Positions 5,739 through 11,831 of a stretch of 19,224 bases of DNA are shown here, piece by piece. How positions within the stretch are numbered: position 1 is the stretch's first letter; each line of letters begins with the position of its first letter. The stretch comes from HGM04593 sp045654645 (GTDB lineage: Bacteria; Bacteroidota; Bacteroidia; Bacteroidales; Bacteroidaceae): positions 1 to 19,224 of the forward strand of contig JAZONR010000031.1 of NCBI GenBank assembly GCA_045654645.1, in the 5' to 3' direction. The notes beneath the pieces were generated by a model. The model did no database searches and had not been told where the DNA came from. It worked only from the letters and a program-made list of their open reading frames with translations. Made by a program: the position numbers and the translations under genes.

Positions 5739-6166
5739 AATGGTAAATGATTAAATGATTACTGTAAATTTTTTATCCCTATTCTTTTACTAGTTTTATA
5801 TATTTTCTCAATTACCTATTATGCATATAGTCGCTACTTTTTAAAAGAATGCTTTTTCGCTAGTTTTTTACGGGGCGGAGTAAACCGTATATCTACCCAC
5901 AAACAGGGTACTCTTGCAATTCGGGAGGGGGATTTGATATAAGTACCTATTACCATTTTTAGCGAGATAGAGCAGATGGATTTTCGGAGAAATGTATATC
6001 TCTTGACAGGCAATAGCTAATGATGTATGATTTTCAGTAGGGGTTATATGTACCTTAAATTAGACTGATTCTGCGAGATTTTTCAAATCGGACATTTACA
6101 GGTGATATTTTCCTGTACCCATTAAAAGGTAAAAGCCATAAGTAATAGCTTACCTACAGCTCTATA
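5739..6166. other. 428-bp non-coding region upstream of DUF3871 gene; possible cis-acting site
   Basis: No open frame of note on either strand. It holds two adjacent small hairpins, TACGG/CCGTA (5869-5873/5885-5889) and TACCC/GGGTA (5894-5898/5906-5910), followed by a G-rich run CGGGAGGGGGA, in an otherwise AT-rich region. Position and structure fit a long leader, a replication origin or a nicking site. I could not identify a clear promoter. Confidence 0.45.
6127..6155 (-). terminator. Terminator of the 6167-6796 gene
   Basis: AGGTAA plus AGC (6127-6136) pairs with GCTTACCT (6148-6155), with one bulged base and an 11-nt loop. On the minus strand it is followed by TTTTAAT. It lies 11 bp after the stop codon. 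Confidence 0.55.
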
Positions 6167-6796
6167 TCAGTCCATTATAATATCGTGTAACTTGGCTGGC
6201 TGTACGGCTTTGGCTTTCCTCTTACGAAAATCGTGTTGAGGGGCATTAGGTATTAGAAAGATGTCATTTTTCAAAAGATGTATGCCTTTTGAGTCTCTGC
6301 TTATGTAGCCTTTAGATTCCGCTTCGGATAGGTAATTTGATATGGTGGATTTGCCTATCTTTAGCTCATTAGCTAATTGGTTTTGACTGTAAAGAGTTGT
6401 GTTTGTACCGTTCAGACACTTGCACTTCAGTAATATCAAAAATCCTTTCAACTGACTGCTAATAGGTTCTTCTTTCAAGAGGTCAGAAATCATATTGTAA
6501 TGCTCTGCGTTTAATATGTACTTGCATTTTTGGAATGTTCCGTACTGCCCCTTGACTTTGCTTTTTACAATAATAAGCAAGCCCTTTGATTGGAATTTAT
6601 ATAGCCATTCACGAATCTGGTCTACATCTTTAATCCCATAGAACTTGGCTAAACTGTCCTGCGTAATATATGATTCATTAGTTAAAAAATCGGACTTCAG
6701 AGCAAGACAATAGAACAAGTATGCTTCTTTAGGTTTCAATCGCCCCGCCAGAAGTTCAGTTATTTTCCTGTACTGTTTCATGGACTTCTTCCACAA
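6167..6796 (-). CDS. Winged-helix DNA-binding protein (possible replication or control protein)
   Basis: The 209-residue protein has two regions that read as helix-turn-helix domains. The first is about residues 10-75 (LKPKEAYLFYCLALKSDF, then ITQDSLAKFYGIKDVDQIREW, then a wing-like KGLLIIVKSKVKGQYGTF). The second, about residues 113-170, is a clearer winged helix (YSQNQLANELKIGKSTISNY, then LSEAESKGYISRDSKGIHLL). The C-terminal tail is basic (FRKRKAKAV). Two tandem winged helices recall plasmid replication initiators of the Rep_3/RepA type and phage replication proteins, but it is shorter than those and the fit is uncertain. Translation may start at Met6. It has its own terminator and lies next to the unusual non-coding region at 5739-6166. 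Confidence 0.7.
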   Translation of the reverse strand: MWKKSMKQYRKITELLAGRLKPKEAYLFYCLALKSDFLTNESYITQDSLAKFYGIKDVDQIREWLYKFQSKGLLIIVKSKVKGQYGTFQKCKYILNAEHYNMISDLLKEEPISSQLKGFLILLKCKCLNGTNTTLYSQNQLANELKIGKSTISNYLSEAESKGYISRDSKGIHLLKNDIFLIPNAPQHDFRKRKAKAVQPAKLHDIIMD

Positions 6797-6836
6797 GATA
6801 TATAAACAATAGGTATTAGTATATTAGTTGTTAGTA

Positions 6837-6883
6837 TGTAGCCCAACTAAATTGAACACACTGTACCCCCTAATCTGAACACA
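6837..6883. repeat. Tandem imperfect 22-24-bp repeat
   Basis: Read on the minus strand, TGTGTTCA-ga-TTAGGGGGTACA (6862-6883) and TGTGTTCA-at-TTAGTTGGGCTACA (6837-6860) are imperfect copies in tandem. Repeated motifs starting TGT near an end recall IS21-family termini, but there is no transposase gene nearby, so a remnant end or a protein-binding site are both possible. Confidence 0.45.
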
Positions 6884-6927
6884 GCTTTTAAGAACATTAG
6901 AAGCTGATTTTGTAGATTTTTAGGGGG
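6866..6927. repeat. Nested palindrome downstream of the 6969-7904 gene
   Basis: CCCCCTAA (6866-6873) pairs with TTAGGGGG (6920-6927), then TCT/AGA, then CAGCTT (6882-6887) with AAGCTG (6901-6906). The result is a long two-stage hairpin of 62 bp. It overlaps the tandem repeat at 6862-6883. Confidence 0.55.
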
Positions 6928-6929
6928 AA

Positions 6930-6958
6930 TGGAAGCCCACCTGTCACATGAGCTTCCA
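6930..6958 (-). terminator. Hairpin just after the 6969-7904 gene
   Basis: TGGAAGC (6930-6936) pairs with GCTTCCA (6952-6958) around a 15-nt loop. It follows the stop codon by about 10 bp. There is no good U-tract right after it on the minus strand, so it may stabilise the 3' end or work with the palindrome just beyond. Confidence 0.4.
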
Positions 6959-6968
6959 TTGCTTCTCG

Positions 6969-7904
6969 TTAGGCAGCCATTGGAACAGCCTTTCGGTGGT
7001 TCTCCTGTGCCTTTATCCAGAGCATAAGCACAGTTACAATGCAAGTTTCCTTCTCTCCACAATTCATCAACTTTGCTTTCGCCACCTCATTTGCAGGAAT
7101 CGTTGTTAGACCATTGTGTATTTGTTCCAAACTAATGCCCTCTGACTTTTGAAGATAATTGATTGCACGAATTGCGTAGCGCTTTTTAGCTTCATTTACG
7201 CCAAACACTGCGCTCACTTTATCAAACAGTTCCTTTGCTTCCTCATAAGTTCTACCAAGACCAGCGAGGTCTTTAGGCTTGTAGCCTGTGGTCATCATTG
7301 CGGCAGTTGTGCCTTTAACCTGTACATCAAGATATAACTGAGCAGTGCTTGCTGGCATATTGCCTTCAAGAGCTAAATCGTAAATAGCATTGCACACTTC
7401 ATCGTTTGTAGCAAGTGCCGCCACGCCAATCTTTTCTTTAGAAGTCAGACCTCTGCTAAACAGAGTGGTTGTACCTGTTACCTCAGCTAACTCTTGCACA
7501 TTAGCAAAAGTATGAACTTCAACATTCTCTAAAACATCATCGATTGTAAAACGATAGAATGTATCCGCAGTTTCAACAGGTACAAACACATTCTGTGTGC
7601 CAGCAGGAATCTCGTTATTATCAAGGTCACGAAGCTCAATTCCTGCTTCATAGAACACCTCTGCTGTTGCGAGGTGAAAGATTACTCCCAACATCTTTGA
7701 CTTATCGATGAGTTCCAACTGCTTCTGCTGAGAAGCCTTAAGACCATCCATTGAGTACTTATGGCGAGCCAAAATGATTTCCTGCACCTCGCCCTCAATC
7801 TGAGCCTTAACAGTCTTGAACTGAGGATTTTCGACACTTGCAGTTGCTACTGCGTTAACATTCTCATTTGCGTTTTGGGTCGCCACCACATTTGAATTTG
7901 CCAT
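6969..7904 (-). CDS. Element-borne protein of unknown function, about 311 residues
   Basis: I place the start at the ATG at 7902-7904 (MANSNVVATQNANENVNAVA). The frame is open upstream to 7943, but that earlier ATG lies inside a leader hairpin, while the chosen one follows AT-rich sequence usual for this group. The N-terminal 35 residues are polar and low in complexity. The rest is soluble, with no signal or membrane segment: a helical stretch with ARHKYSMDGLKASQQKQLEL, a mixed region with VFVPVETADTFYRFTIDD, and a helical C-terminal half with AAMMTTGYKPKDLAGLGRTY and ANEVAKAKLMNCGEK. I do not know a named family. Its position between the integrase side and the DUF3871 gene suggests a maintenance function for the element. 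Confidence 0.7.
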   Translation of the reverse strand: MANSNVVATQNANENVNAVATASVENPQFKTVKAQIEGEVQEIILARHKYSMDGLKASQQKQLELIDKSKMLGVIFHLATAEVFYEAGIELRDLDNNEIPAGTQNVFVPVETADTFYRFTIDDVLENVEVHTFANVQELAEVTGTTTLFSRGLTSKEKIGVAALATNDEVCNAIYDLALEGNMPASTAQLYLDVQVKGTTAAMMTTGYKPKDLAGLGRTYEEAKELFDKVSAVFGVNEAKKRYAIRAINYLQKSEGISLEQIHNGLTTIPANEVAKAKLMNCGEKETCIVTVLMLWIKAQENHRKAVPMAA

Positions 7905-7937
7905 ATTATTTAAAATTAACTTGTTTGGCAATTTGTG

Positions 7938-7955
7938 GCTCATCCCCCGTGAGCC
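7938..7955 (-). promoter_or_regulatory. 5' leader hairpin
   Basis: GGCTCA (7938-7943) pairs with TGAGCC (7950-7955) around a loop that reads CGGGGGA on the minus strand. It lies 34 nt before the chosen start at 7904, and the earlier in-frame ATG at 7943 is inside its stem. It could influence translation or simply be a leader structure. Confidence 0.4.
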
Positions 7956-8008
7956 TTTCGGGACAATTCACTTTGCTTACATTTGTACTGCGGTTCTGAA
8001 TTGTGGCA

Positions 8009-8016
8009 CAAAAATA
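8009..8016 (-). promoter_or_regulatory. -7 box for the 6969-7904 gene
   Basis: TATTTTTG on the minus strand matches TAnnTTTG and would give a leader of about 95-100 nt containing the hairpin at 7938-7955. No clear -33 box was found. Confidence 0.45.
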
Positions 8017-8084
8017 GTGCTAAGAAATAGGGGCTGTTGGTAAATAACTTAATCTGAAAAAATGAATATTTTACCATAAAGAAA

Positions 8085-8114
8085 AAGGCATCCACCATTT
8101 TTGATGAATGCCTT
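8085..8114 (-). terminator. Terminator of the 8135-9058 gene
   Basis: AAGGCAT (8085-8091) pairs with ATGCCTT (8108-8114); inner pairs CATC/GATG extend it. On the minus strand it is followed by TTTCTTTATGG. It lies about 20 bp after the stop codon. Confidence 0.75.
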
Positions 8115-8134
8115 GAATATCTGAATAAGAATAA

Positions 8135-9058
8135 TTAGAAAAGCTTTGTTCCATTGTTGTTGGGAGAGGACTTGTAACGCATTTCTTCTACAATTTGTTC
8201 TATAGAATCATAGTTTTTCAAAAGGTGGTTTAATCTGCCGCGGATATTGTTCGCGTCAATATTGCTGTCTATATTTATAATGTGTATTGCCATTAAATAG
8301 TCCTCGATGAACTTAGCCTGTTTACGAGAAACTTTTCCCGCGCCCTGCGATTTTATGAAACCTGTTTCGTTAAGCAAGTTGTAAACTCCCCAAATGTATT
8401 GATTTGTCTGCCAATTATTAGGAGCACCCATCCTGTTTGTGTAATTTATTAGCAGTTCTTGTTTTGCTTCTTTAATGCTTTTCACACCCAGATATTTATC
8501 GAGGTATTCTTTCAGCTCGTCCTTCAGCCAAGGAACCATTGTATCTACTTCAACAGCTTTGTTATTACCAAAACGGATTTTAACAGTATCTTTTTCTGCT
8601 GTTTCAGTAAGAGCTATGTATAATTTCAGCATTTCGGGTCTAACCCCTACGGCATATTGCAAATAGTCGTTTTCTACTTCATCGATAGGCGTACTATAGT
8701 CTTTTCTTAAAGTTTCGCTATAAATGAACATAAAGAATAATATATCGTAAATGATAGTGTCTTCTTCTATGCTGTAATCTTTGAAGAATTGCTCTAAATC
8801 ACCTGTATCGTAATCACTGCTTATTGGCACTTGAATCACATCAGAATGGTCAAATGAATATCGATGAATATCAATATTGCCATCTTTGTTGCGGTACTCC
8901 TCTGGAAATTCTGTTTTAATCAGTTGATTGGGTGTAATAGAAAAACTTATGCAGTTGGAAAGTGCAGATGTGTATCTGTCAATATTGAACCACTGTTTTA
9001 ATAAAGGTTCTATTCCCTTGAATCTCTCCATTGGATATAAGTAGCATTGATGTGCCAT
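8135..9058 (-). CDS. Element-borne protein of unknown function, about 307 residues
   Basis: I start at the ATG at 9056-9058 (MAHQCYLYPMERFKGIEPLL). The open frame continues up to 9121, but that part overlaps a hairpin and reads as non-coding. The protein is acidic and soluble with no signal peptide. An N-terminal half with DVIQVPISSDYDTGDLEQFF precedes a helical region IIYDILFFMFIYSETLRKDY. Later come VPWLKDELKEYLDKYLGVKS and a C-terminal helical segment QAKFIEDYLMAIHIINIDSN. I do not recognise a family. It follows the integrase gene on the same strand, separated by a hairpin, and has a weak TATCTTTA box upstream, so it may be transcribed independently. Confidence 0.7.
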   Translation of the reverse strand: MAHQCYLYPMERFKGIEPLLKQWFNIDRYTSALSNCISFSITPNQLIKTEFPEEYRNKDGNIDIHRYSFDHSDVIQVPISSDYDTGDLEQFFKDYSIEEDTIIYDILFFMFIYSETLRKDYSTPIDEVENDYLQYAVGVRPEMLKLYIALTETAEKDTVKIRFGNNKAVEVDTMVPWLKDELKEYLDKYLGVKSIKEAKQELLINYTNRMGAPNNWQTNQYIWGVYNLLNETGFIKSQGAGKVSRKQAKFIEDYLMAIHIINIDSNIDANNIRGRLNHLLKNYDSIEQIVEEMRYKSSPNNNGTKLF

Positions 9059-9100
9059 ATTCTTTTTTTTGTAAAGATAGGAGTTTTTCTGTAAACAAGA

Positions 9101-9128
9101 ACTCCACCTGTTAAAAAACAAGTGGAGT
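9101..9128 (-). terminator. Hairpin between integrase and the 8135-9058 gene
   Basis: ACTCCAC (9101-9107) pairs with GTGGAGT (9122-9128), and inner TGTT/AACA pairs extend the stem. On the minus strand it is followed by TCTTGTTTAC. It lies 9 bp after the integrase stop codon and should end that transcript. Confidence 0.7.
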
Positions 9129-9136
9129 GAATTTTG

Positions 9137-10378
9137 TTAGAGCAAGTTTTTCATTGCTTCATTGATTTGTTCGTTGTCAAAGCTATCGAGGTAGATTTGC
9201 GTTACCCGTTCCGAGCTATGCCCCATAATCTCCCGAATGACAGAGGTTGAAACACCTGCCTTTTTCATTACGGTTGCTTGACTATGGCGAGCAACGTATG
9301 TGGTAATTGTGATAGGCAGGTTCAATTCTTTACCTATTTGTTTCAATCGCTCATTTACCTTGCAGATAACCTTATGTATTCGGTTGGCTTTCTGTGTCTC
9401 TGTTTTATGCAATGTTGAAAGAATCGGAAACAGGTAGGGTGATTCATCGGTAAGATATTTTTCTATAATAGCCCGTGCTTGTGGTTGCAAAGGTATTTTG
9501 ATTAGTTTGTTTGTCTTTTGTCGCTTATAGATTAGCCTGTCTTCTACTATATTGTCTTTAGTTAAGTTGGCTATATCTACAAAATTTATTCCACCACAGT
9601 AATAGGTAAATGCGAAAATATCAATCGGGAAACGCATATAGCGGTTAGAGGATTTGAAATTCAAAATGCGCTCAATATCATCTTTGCTTAAACTGCGTTT
9701 TGCAGTTTCCTTGTGAAGTTTAGCAACCTTATATGATTTGAAAGGATAATGTTTTGATTTTGCTACACCTTTTTCTATTGCCAAGTTATAAATGGCTCTC
9801 AATGTGCGAAATCTAATGCCGATAGTATTTTCTGCAAGCCCTGTTTTTCGCAACCAAGTTTCGTATTTGTGGAGAAATGCGCTGTCGATGTCTGCAAAGT
9901 AGATATTAAGGTGCTTATTAAAAGATATAAGAGAATTATATAGCTGTCTTACAGATAGCATATATCCACGCCTATTTTCATCAGATAGACATTTGATTTG
10001 TTCGTTAAAGACATCTTCAACGGTGGTTGTTTTGCTTGTTTCAGAGCAGTTTTCTATAATCGAGGTCGCTGTAAAGTTCCTGTTTTCTGATTGCAAGCGT
10101 ATTACTTCGTTGTTTATTGAACTGATTTTTTCAGTAATGATTTTATTTATATAAGCTCTATTTGGGCATTTTGCTTTTAGTTGATTTTTCTCAAAATCCC
10201 AAAATTGAGGTTTAAGGGATATTCCGATGCTCTGATATTTACGTTTTCCGTCTTTGTATATGCAAAGCATTAGCGGATGTTCTCCATTAGCAAGTGTTTT
10301 CCACTTGTAACACAAGATGTTAGCAGTTGTACTCATTTGATTTGCGGTTGACATCTTGGTTGACATAATGGTTGACAC
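9137..10378 (-). CDS. Tyrosine integrase of the tRNA-Phe element
   Basis: The frame opens with a GTG at 10376-10378 and reads MSTIMSTKMSTANQMSTTAN; the repeated MST comes from the 12-bp-spaced repeats in the DNA, and the true start may be any of the later ATGs. An arm-binding domain (ILCYKWKTLANGEHPLMLCI to about residue 85) is followed by a core-binding domain (about 110-215) and a catalytic domain. Visible catalytic residues are Arg364 and His365 in YVARHSQAT, His387 in IMGHSS and Tyr396 in IYLDSF, with the beta-hairpin lysines in IYKRQKTNKLIKIPL. The first catalytic arginine is not in its usual place: the segment reads YYCGGINFVDIANL. IntDOT of CTnDOT is known to lack that arginine too. 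The gene lies 104 bp from the attachment repeat, with a terminator between. Confidence 0.95.
   Translation of the reverse strand: MSTIMSTKMSTANQMSTTANILCYKWKTLANGEHPLMLCIYKDGKRKYQSIGISLKPQFWDFEKNQLKAKCPNRAYINKIITEKISSINNEVIRLQSENRNFTATSIIENCSETSKTTTVEDVFNEQIKCLSDENRRGYMLSVRQLYNSLISFNKHLNIYFADIDSAFLHKYETWLRKTGLAENTIGIRFRTLRAIYNLAIEKGVAKSKHYPFKSYKVAKLHKETAKRSLSKDDIERILNFKSSNRYMRFPIDIFAFTYYCGGINFVDIANLTKDNIVEDRLIYKRQKTNKLIKIPLQPQARAIIEKYLTDESPYLFPILSTLHKTETQKANRIHKVICKVNERLKQIGKELNLPITITTYVARHSQATVMKKAGVSTSVIREIMGHSSERVTQIYLDSFDNEQINEAMKNLL
10346..10377. repeat. Three GGTTGACA direct repeats at the integrase start (arm sites)
   Basis: GGTTGACA occurs at 10346-10353, 10358-10365 and 10370-10377, exactly 12 bp apart, matching the two copies at 1054-1073. 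They overlap the GTG and first ATG codons of the integrase gene. Binding of integrase here would be expected to affect its own expression. Confidence 0.7.
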
Positions 10379-10435
10379 AACTATGTTTATGCAGGCTCAA
10401 AAACGGGCATTTTTAGCGATTTTAGCAATAAAAAA

Positions 10436-10461
10436 AGAGAGTTGCATTTCTGTAACTCTCT
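10436..10461 (-). terminator. Terminator of tRNA-Phe
   Basis: AGAGAGTT (10436-10443) pairs perfectly with AACTCTCT (10454-10461) around a 10-nt loop. On the minus strand it is followed by TTTTTTTATT. It lies 20 bp beyond the tRNA-Phe 3' end and separates the tRNA from the integrase gene. Confidence 0.85.
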
Positions 10462-10480
10462 GATTTGCAATGTTTTAGAA

Positions 10481-10529
10481 GTGGTGCCACCAGGAATCGA
10501 ACCGGGGACACAAGGATTTTCAGTCCTTT
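10481..10529 (-). repeat. Right attachment repeat (49 bp, inside intact tRNA-Phe)
   Basis: This is identical to 904-952 and makes up the 3' part of the intact tRNA-Phe. The 3' part at this end should have been supplied by the inserted element, restoring the gene, while the chromosomal 3' part was displaced to 904-952. Confidence 0.9.
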
Positions 10530-10554
10530 GCTCTACCAACTGAGCTATGGCACC
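10482..10554 (-). tRNA. tRNA-Phe (GAA)
   Basis: 73 nt without an encoded CCA. The acceptor stem is GGTGCCA with TGGCACC, the D arm is GCTCAGTTGGTAGAGC, the anticodon stem-loop is AAGGA-CTGAAAA-TCCTT with anticodon GAA, and the T arm is CCGGTTCGATTCCTGG. All stems are intact. It reads the two Phe codons. Its 3' two-thirds serve as the attachment site of the element to its left. A full Bacteroidales promoter lies 17 bp upstream and a strong terminator lies downstream. Confidence 0.98.
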
Positions 10555-10570
10555 GTCTTGTTTGCGAGTG

Positions 10571-10602
10571 CAAAGGTAGGATAAAAAAATCATATGCGCA
10601 AA
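10571..10602 (-). promoter_or_regulatory. Promoter of tRNA-Phe
   Basis: On the minus strand TTTG (10599-10602) and TACCTTTG (10571-10578) are 20 bp apart, an excellent match to the Bacteroidales -33/-7 consensus. It drives the intact tRNA-Phe. No such promoter precedes the left tRNA remnant. Confidence 0.85.
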
Positions 10603-10650
10603 TGATTTTATAAAAATCTTCAAAAATTTTTCGGTTTTATTTTTTTGATA

Positions 10651-10658
10651 TATCTTTG
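10651..10658 (+). promoter_or_regulatory. -7 box of tRNA-Pro
   Basis: TATCTTTG matches TAnnTTTG and lies 16 bp before the tRNA-Pro 5' end. The -33 region is a T-rich run rather than a clean TTTG. It is divergent from the tRNA-Phe promoter. Confidence 0.65.
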
Positions 10659-10674
10659 TAACGTAAAAAGTGAG

Positions 10675-10747
10675 CGGAATGTAGCGCAGTTGGTAGCGCA
10701 CTACGTTCGGGACGTAGGGGTCGGGCGTTCGAGTCGCCTCATTCCGA
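10675..10747 (+). tRNA. tRNA-Pro (CGG)
   Basis: 73 nt without an encoded CCA. The acceptor stem is CGGAATG with CATTCCG, starting with C1 as usual for bacterial tRNA-Pro, and the discriminator is A. The D arm is GCGCAGTTGGTAGCGC, the anticodon stem-loop is CTACG-TTCGGGA-CGTAG with anticodon CGG, and the T arm is CGGGCGTTCGAGTCGCC-like. It decodes the CCG proline codon. It is divergent from tRNA-Phe, with about 120 bp between them holding both promoters, and is followed by a terminator. Confidence 0.97.
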
Positions 10748-10748
10748 C

Positions 10749-10790
10749 AAAAGGCGACAAATGACTAAAATCATCTGTCGCTTTTTGTTT
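10749..10790 (+). terminator. Terminator of tRNA-Pro
   Basis: AAAGGCGACA and ATGA pair with TCAT and TGTCGCTTT (about 10750-10785) around a short A-rich loop, followed by TTGTTTTTC. It lies directly after the tRNA. Confidence 0.8.
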
Positions 10791-10914
10791 TTCTTTTTTG
10801 TAATTGCTTGAAAATAAGCGCATAATCTTGAATACTTCGTTCTCATTTTCTTTTGGCTGTTTGGGCGCTTAGCCCTCTTGGTTTGTTGCAGCAGGTTGCG
10901 CAATGGGGGAGTGG

Positions 10915-11526
10915 CTACTCCTCCAGTTCCTTTTTAAGCCTCTTGCGTGCTTGGTGTATGCTGTTTTTTACGTTGCCGGTTGAGATGTTCATCTTTTCGG
11001 CAATCTCTTCATATTTGTAGCCGGCTATGCGAAGTTTCAGGGCTATATTCTGTCGTTTGGGAAGCTTTTGCACGGTTTGCTGCAGCTCCTTTGCGCAGTA
11101 AATCTCCTCGGCGTTGGGAGCATAGTCGCTAAGGCGGTAGGTGTGCAGCGCATCGTTGTCATCATCAAGGGAGTAGGCTGCGTGTCGCTCGGCACTCTTT
11201 CTGCTGTTTTTGAATTCATTCTCCATAACTCTTTTTGTCCAGCCGGTGAAGCTGCCTGTGGGTTTATAGAGCTCTATTTTTATCATTATGCGCAGCATAG
11301 CTTCTTGCAGCAAGTCATCGGCTTCATCTTCGTTGTTGGTGAGTGTCAGCGCATAGGAATATAGCTTCATTTGCAATTTTGCAATGTTGTTGCAGTGCTG
11401 TTTTAGCTTCTCGCCCGGTGAGTTATGCTGCGGGGTGGTGTGGAATGCTTTGTCGTTGGGGGTGCCTTCTGTTTGTTTGGGGTTAGCATTCTTGTTGCGC
11501 TGTTTCTCCTTTTGAGTGTCTTCCAT
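10915..11526 (-). CDS. ECF-type RNA polymerase sigma factor
   Basis: 203 residues. The first 40 or so are polar and charged (MEDTQKEKQRNKNANPKQTE), longer than usual for the family. Region sigma-2 follows at about 45-110 (LYSYALTLTNNEDEADDLLQ, EAMLRIMIKI, GSFTGWTKRVMENEFKNSRK), including the DEADDLLQEA core-polymerase contact. Region sigma-4 lies at about 140-200 (LPKRQNIALKLRIAGYKYEE, IAEKMNISTGNVKNSIHQAR, KRLKKELEE) and holds the helix-turn-helix that reads the -35 element. No anti-sigma gene is next to it, so its control is not evident. It is divergent from the small gene at 11832, sharing a 305-bp upstream region. The start at 11526 is the first ATG of the frame; a shorter form starting further in is possible. 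Confidence 0.93.
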   Translation of the reverse strand: MEDTQKEKQRNKNANPKQTEGTPNDKAFHTTPQHNSPGEKLKQHCNNIAKLQMKLYSYALTLTNNEDEADDLLQEAMLRIMIKIELYKPTGSFTGWTKRVMENEFKNSRKSAERHAAYSLDDDNDALHTYRLSDYAPNAEEIYCAKELQQTVQKLPKRQNIALKLRIAGYKYEEIAEKMNISTGNVKNSIHQARKRLKKELEE

Positions 11527-11831
11527 TGAGGTCTGCTTTTTAACTGTGGTTTAAATATAACACCTCAATGGGCGGAATGGTTAGTTTTTGAACAAAAATA
11601 TGTGTAAAATTTGTTTTTTTGCCCTTATTCTCTTGTTCGGGATGTTTTTTTGAACTACTTTAGCGGCAGTTTTTGCGGGGTACGCTATCTTTGTTGCGCA
11701 CGGCGGTGCACTGTCCCACGCAAATTAAAATCATTAAATCATTAAAACCTTTTCCTTGAAAAATACATCCGGGTGCCGTGATGGCGTGGGTGTAGTGTAT
11801 CTTATTGTTTAACCATTAAAATGGTTTGTCT
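11527..11831. promoter_or_regulatory. Divergent upstream region of the sigma factor and the 11832 gene
   Basis: 305 bp with no gene. On the minus strand TATTTTTG (11593-11600) is a possible -7 box for the sigma gene. On the plus strand TATCTTTG (11686-11693) is a possible -7 box for the gene at 11832, giving a leader of about 135 nt. Neither has a clean -33 box. Confidence 0.45.

Noticed and set aside
10387..10701. A 104-codon minus-strand frame across tRNA-Phe
   Set aside because: It reads straight through the tRNA, its promoter and its terminator; the sequence GAIAQLVEQRTENPC is the known false translation of a tRNA.
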